Shown piece after piece: positions 60,997 to 64,000 of a stretch of 64,000 nt of DNA. The DNA is from Chlorobiaceae bacterium (GTDB lineage: Bacteria > Bacteroidota > Ignavibacteria > UBA10030 > SZUA-254), in assembly GCA_013824245.1 (NCBI GenBank), contig PNNN01000067.1, positions 1 to 64,000 of the forward strand, read 5' to 3'. A program made the position numbers and the translations under genes. Every line of letters starts with the position of its first letter. Within the stretch, counting starts at the first letter, position 1. Under the pieces are notes generated by a model, which was given only the letters and a program-made list of their open reading frames with translations, searched no databases and had not been told where the DNA came from.

Positions 60997-61935
60997 ATGA
61001 CAATTACGGTAATCGGTCATCCTTGCTACGATGTTATTGAACAACCGGACGGTAAAGAAACTCAAAGTCCGGGTGGAATATTTTTTACTGTTTCAACCTT
61101 TGCAAATCTCTTGCGGGATAATGATCGAATATTACCGGTATTCGGAGTTGGCAAGGCAGATTACGATGATTTCATTGAAAGCTTGAAACGCTATCCCAAT
61201 GTTGATACATCTGGGATATTCAAATTTAACGGACAAACAAATCGTGTCCGGTTGACATATTCATCAAACGAAAAAAGAATTGAATGCTCGAAACACATCG
61301 CGGAACCGATCCCATGGAAAAAAATAAAGCCGTATCTTGAAACGGATTTGATTTTACTCAACATGATTTCCGGATTTGATATAAATCTGGAGACTCTCGA
61401 TGAGATACGCATGGAAGTACGCGATAATAAAACGCCCATTTATCTCGATGTTCATTGTTTGCCCTGCGGTGTAAGAGAAGATTTCACACGATATTATAAA
61501 GCCGTAGAAACATGGCGACGCTGGCTGTTCATGCTTCACGCAGTTCAGATGAACGAGGCGGAAACTGCGAGTATAACCGGTCAGAAATTATCCGACGAAC
61601 AACTTGCCAACCAAATTCTTGCTTTAGATACAAAAGCTCTGCATATTACCCGTGGCAAATTAGGCAGTACCGCATTTATAGATGTTCATAAACAAATTAA
61701 GCGTATTGATTTCCCTGCTTTCGAACCGGACGCAGCAACCGATACAACCAGATGCGGAGATGTTTTTGGTGCGGCATATTGTGCTTATTATTTAAAATCA
61801 AAAGATATCTCAGCCGCAACGAAGTTTGCCAACAGGGTGGCATCGTTTAACGCACAACTTCCCGGTTCACAGCAAATCGAGAAGTTATCAAAATTTTCAG
61901 TTTACGATTTTTCAGAAACGGAGATCAAGTTATGA
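60997..61935 (+). CDS. PfkB/ribokinase-family carbohydrate kinase
   Basis: 312 residues. The ribokinase signature near the C-terminus reads DTTRCGDVFGAAYCAYYL: the conserved GAGD becomes RCGD, keeping the catalytic Asp. N-terminal part ITVIGHPCYDVIEQPDGK and the early motif QSPGGIFFTVSTFANLLRDND fit the family's sugar-binding lid. It would phosphorylate a sugar or nucleoside from ATP; the substrate is unknown. Its stop overlaps dapB by ATGA, so it is co-expressed with lysine biosynthesis. It follows the HisA-like gene by 44 bp. Confidence 0.88.
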   Translation: MTITVIGHPCYDVIEQPDGKETQSPGGIFFTVSTFANLLRDNDRILPVFGVGKADYDDFIESLKRYPNVDTSGIFKFNGQTNRVRLTYSSNEKRIECSKHIAEPIPWKKIKPYLETDLILLNMISGFDINLETLDEIRMEVRDNKTPIYLDVHCLPCGVREDFTRYYKAVETWRRWLFMLHAVQMNEAETASITGQKLSDEQLANQILALDTKALHITRGKLGSTAFIDVHKQIKRIDFPAFEPDAATDTTRCGDVFGAAYCAYYLKSKDISAATKFANRVASFNAQLPGSQQIEKLSKFSVYDFSETEIKL

Positions 61936-62669
61936 ATATTGCATTGCTTGGATATGGAAATATGGGAAAGGAAGTTGAGCGTCTAGCGAAGGAAAAGAAC
62001 ATCACCGTAAAAAAGATTTTTACAATCGAGAATAACCTAAGAGCTATGGGAATAACTAAAGAAGCTCTCAAAGAAGTTGATGTCTGCATAGATTTTTCTG
62101 TTCCAACCGCGGTAGTTGAAAACATCAAGACAGTTGCCGCACTCGGTAAAAATATGGTGATTGGAACAACGGGTTGGTACGATAAAATTGCAGAGGTTGA
62201 GAAAATTGTAAAAACCAATAAGATCGGTTTTCTTTATTCTCCCAATTTTTCTCTTGGAATGAATATATTTTATCAGATATTATCGTCGGCAACGCATATT
62301 TTTGAAAAATTTGATTGCTACGATCCGGCGATTCAAGAAACTCATCATCGCGGCAAAACCGACAGTCCGAGCGGAACAGCTCTAACTCTTGCTCAAATTC
62401 TAATCGGCAATATCCGAAGAAAAAGAAGTATGTTCCAAGAAACGGCCCATAAAAAATTAAAACCCGAAGAGCTTCATATCACTTCAACGCGTGTTGGACA
62501 TGTGGTTGGGAAGCACGCGGTTATTTTCGATTCCGAAGCCGACACGATAGAGCTTGTACATACTGCAAAAAACAGGGCGGGGTTCGCGATGGGCGCTTTG
62601 ATTGCCGCGGAATTTCTTAAAGGAAAAAAAGGTATTTATACAATGAAAGATGTAATCACTTCAATATAA
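61932..62669 (+). CDS. dapB: 4-hydroxy-tetrahydrodipicolinate reductase
   Basis: 245 residues. NAD(P)-binding start IALLGYGNMGKEVE, catalytic segment QETHHRGKTDSPSGTALTLA (His and Lys region), and the C-terminal KNRAGFAMGALIAAEFLKGK. Length is that of DapB. It reduces HTPA to tetrahydrodipicolinate in lysine/meso-diaminopimelate synthesis. GGAG ribosome site; overlap ATGA with the PfkB gene upstream; 6 bp before dapA. Confidence 0.97.
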   Translation: MNIALLGYGNMGKEVERLAKEKNITVKKIFTIENNLRAMGITKEALKEVDVCIDFSVPTAVVENIKTVAALGKNMVIGTTGWYDKIAEVEKIVKTNKIGFLYSPNFSLGMNIFYQILSSATHIFEKFDCYDPAIQETHHRGKTDSPSGTALTLAQILIGNIRRKRSMFQETAHKKLKPEELHITSTRVGHVVGKHAVIFDSEADTIELVHTAKNRAGFAMGALIAAEFLKGKKGIYTMKDVITSI

Positions 62670-62675
62670 AATTTT

Positions 62676-63569
62676 ATGAAAAGAAAAATATTATTTCGAG
62701 GAACCGGAACCGCTCTCATAACCCCCTTCACCGCCAACGATGAAATTGACATCAAGTCGATAAAAAAAATTGTTGAGTTTCAAATCAAAGGCGGTGTTGA
62801 AGCGATAATCCCAGCGGGAACAACGGGTGAAAGCGCCACATTAACCGAAGATGAGCAGGCGCTGGTTGTTAAAACTGTTGTTAAATATGCAAACGGTAAA
62901 GTAAAAATAATCGCAGGCGCCGGAAGCAATTCTACACACCACGCAATAACACTTGCCAAGCGCATGATGGCACAGGGTGCCGACGGAATCCTTTCCGTTT
63001 GCCCTTACTATAATAAACCCACGCAAGAAGGTTTTTACCAACACTACGCATCAATCGCTTCGGCAATTGATGCTCCAATTATTATGTACAATGTGCCTGG
63101 CAGAACTGCGAGCAATATGGATGCCTCAACAACAATTCGCCTTGCAAAAAGTTTTCCAAATATTGTCGGAATAAAAGAGGCATCAGGAAACTTCGGACAA
63201 ATAATGGAGATACTCAAACATCGGCCTGCCGGTTTCGGTGTTTGGTCGGGTGATGATGCTATAACATTGCCTTTGATTGCGCTTGGAGCTGATGGTATTA
63301 TATCTGTCGTGTCCAACGAAACACCTAAAATGTTTTCAGATATGGTGAGATTTTGTTTGAAAGGTGAATTTGTAAAAGCGTTAAAACTGCACAATCGTCT
63401 CCTGGAGTTGATGAATTTTAATTTTGTTGAGTCAAGTCCGATTCCCGTGAAAGCTGTGCTCTCATCAATGGGATTAATAGAAGAAAATTACCGTCTGCCG
63501 CTTATGCCATTGAGCGAAAAACACAGACAGACCATGAAAAACATTTTAAAGGAATTAAATCTCAGATGA
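62676..63569 (+). CDS. dapA: 4-hydroxy-tetrahydrodipicolinate synthase
   Basis: 297 residues, class-I aldolase fold. GTTGESATLTEDEQ (about 48-61), the tyrosine in IMYNVPGRTASNM, and the Schiff-base lysine in VGIKEASGNFG. It condenses pyruvate and aspartate semialdehyde, the first committed step to lysine and meso-diaminopimelate. It overlaps the dapD start by ATGA. Possible feedback residues cannot be judged here. Confidence 0.97.
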   Translation: MKRKILFRGTGTALITPFTANDEIDIKSIKKIVEFQIKGGVEAIIPAGTTGESATLTEDEQALVVKTVVKYANGKVKIIAGAGSNSTHHAITLAKRMMAQGADGILSVCPYYNKPTQEGFYQHYASIASAIDAPIIMYNVPGRTASNMDASTTIRLAKSFPNIVGIKEASGNFGQIMEILKHRPAGFGVWSGDDAITLPLIALGADGIISVVSNETPKMFSDMVRFCLKGEFVKALKLHNRLLELMNFNFVESSPIPVKAVLSSMGLIEENYRLPLMPLSEKHRQTMKNILKELNLR

Positions 63570-64000
63570 TTCTACAACAAATTATAGAGAAAATGTACGA
63601 TATGCCGGTTGAAAAAATAGACCGGAACGACGCACTCCAGGCGATAGACGAATTAAAGACCGCGTTGAACCGTGGAGAGGTTCGCTCAGCCGATTACTAT
63701 AGCGGTTGGTGGTGCGTGAACCAGTGGGTGAAGAAAGGAATTATCCTTGCGTTTCGCATCGGTGAATTGAGTGAAATGTCTGAAGATGAAATTTTTCAAT
63801 TCTTCGATAAAGATACAATGGGTGTTCGACAATTTTCTATCAATCATGGCGTTCGCATAGTTCCGGGCGGAAGTATTGTGCGCGATGGCGCTTTCGTTGG
63901 CGAAGGAGTTGTGATGATGCCTCCTTCGTATGTAAATATCGGGGCGTATGTTGATGAAGGCACGATGGTTGATTCACATGCACTTGTCGGATCGTGCGCT
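63566..64000 (+). CDS. dapD: Tetrahydrodipicolinate N-succinyltransferase (partial, cut by window end)
   Basis: The first 145 codons from the ATG at 63566 are open to the window edge. Translation gives a helical start (MILQQIIEKMYDMPVEKI), the family WWCVNQWVKKGIILAF segment and the start of a left-handed beta-helix with MMPPSYVNIGAYVDEGTMVD, a hallmark of DapD. ATGA overlap with dapA. The remaining about 130 codons lie beyond the window. The enzyme uses succinyl-CoA in the succinylase branch of lysine synthesis. Confidence 0.93.
   Translation, partial: MILQQIIEKMYDMPVEKIDRNDALQAIDELKTALNRGEVRSADYYSGWWCVNQWVKKGIILAFRIGELSEMSEDEIFQFFDKDTMGVRQFSINHGVRIVPGGSIVRDGAFVGEGVVMMPPSYVNIGAYVDEGTMVDSHALVGSCA

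Noticed and set aside
1-64000. tRNA genes, rRNA genes, CRISPR arrays, insertion sequences
   Set aside because: Scanning intergenic regions gave no cloverleaf-like sequence, no regular repeat-spacer array and no transposase; the repeats present are short, dispersed or tandem low-complexity elements.

Overview
The window reads as chromosomal DNA from a Gram-negative member of the Bacteroidota/Ignavibacteria-Kryptonia side of the tree. Signs seen in the sequence are type IX secretion C-terminal sorting domains on two proteins (NYPNPFNP- and NFPNPF-type tails), a PorV-like barrel protein, many SPII lipoproteins, a DUF4292/LolB-like lipoprotein, EnvC, and the futalosine route to menaquinone. Placement below that level is inference. 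No rRNA, tRNA, CRISPR array or transposase was recognised.

Layout. (1) 1-3042: a duplicated ~98-bp intergenic repeat, a lipocalin and an S9 peptidase. (2) 3239-16356, minus strand: a long tightly packed operon. It holds a ribose-family ABC importer with two permeases, two lipoprotein binding proteins and one ATPase, then a small outer-membrane barrel, a GT-C/TPR membrane protein, a GH38 alpha-mannosidase, a DUF6599 protein and a Tat-exported DUF362 protein. Together they suggest uptake and trimming of mannose-containing material. (3) 16687-17373: a TPR lipoprotein resembling CpoB. (4) 17519-23800, plus strand: TPR lipoprotein, LolB-like protein, EnvC-like amidase activator and a CHASE2 sensor fused to a sigma-54 AAA+ activator, all joined by 4-bp overlaps. 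(5) 23801-33692: a canonical -24/-12 promoter with a 21-bp-phased upstream repeat, followed by cell-surface genes (two lipoproteins, PorV-like/transglutaminase fusion, FecR/TPR protein, T9SS-exported FN3 protein, large beta-helix adhesin). This looks like a sensor-controlled surface regulon.

(6) 33711-43178, minus strand: VWA membrane protein, T9SS subtilisin-like protease, MoxR ATPase and three consecutive parvulin/SurA-type periplasmic chaperones. (7) 43352-53390, plus strand: menaquinone (futalosine) genes: MqnP-like prenyltransferase, UbiX, UbiD, then a single-chain MqnE-MqnA fusion and MqnC. Between the two halves sit a PD40 beta-propeller lipoprotein and an AT-rich restriction-modification gene. 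The R-M gene is split by a single in-frame TAA inside its endonuclease domain. (8) 53387-59870, minus strand: beta-CASP metallo-hydrolase, GH13 pullulanase-like enzyme, HrpB helicase. (9) 60203-64000, plus strand: a HisA-like TIM barrel and a PfkB kinase run directly into dapB, dapA and dapD (cut by the window edge).

The points most worth a second look are the MqnE-MqnA fusion, the nonsense-split restriction-methylation gene, the CHASE2/sigma-54 surface regulon with its cis elements, repeat-derived sequence inside the UbiD reading frame, and the HisA-like/PfkB pair joined to lysine genes.
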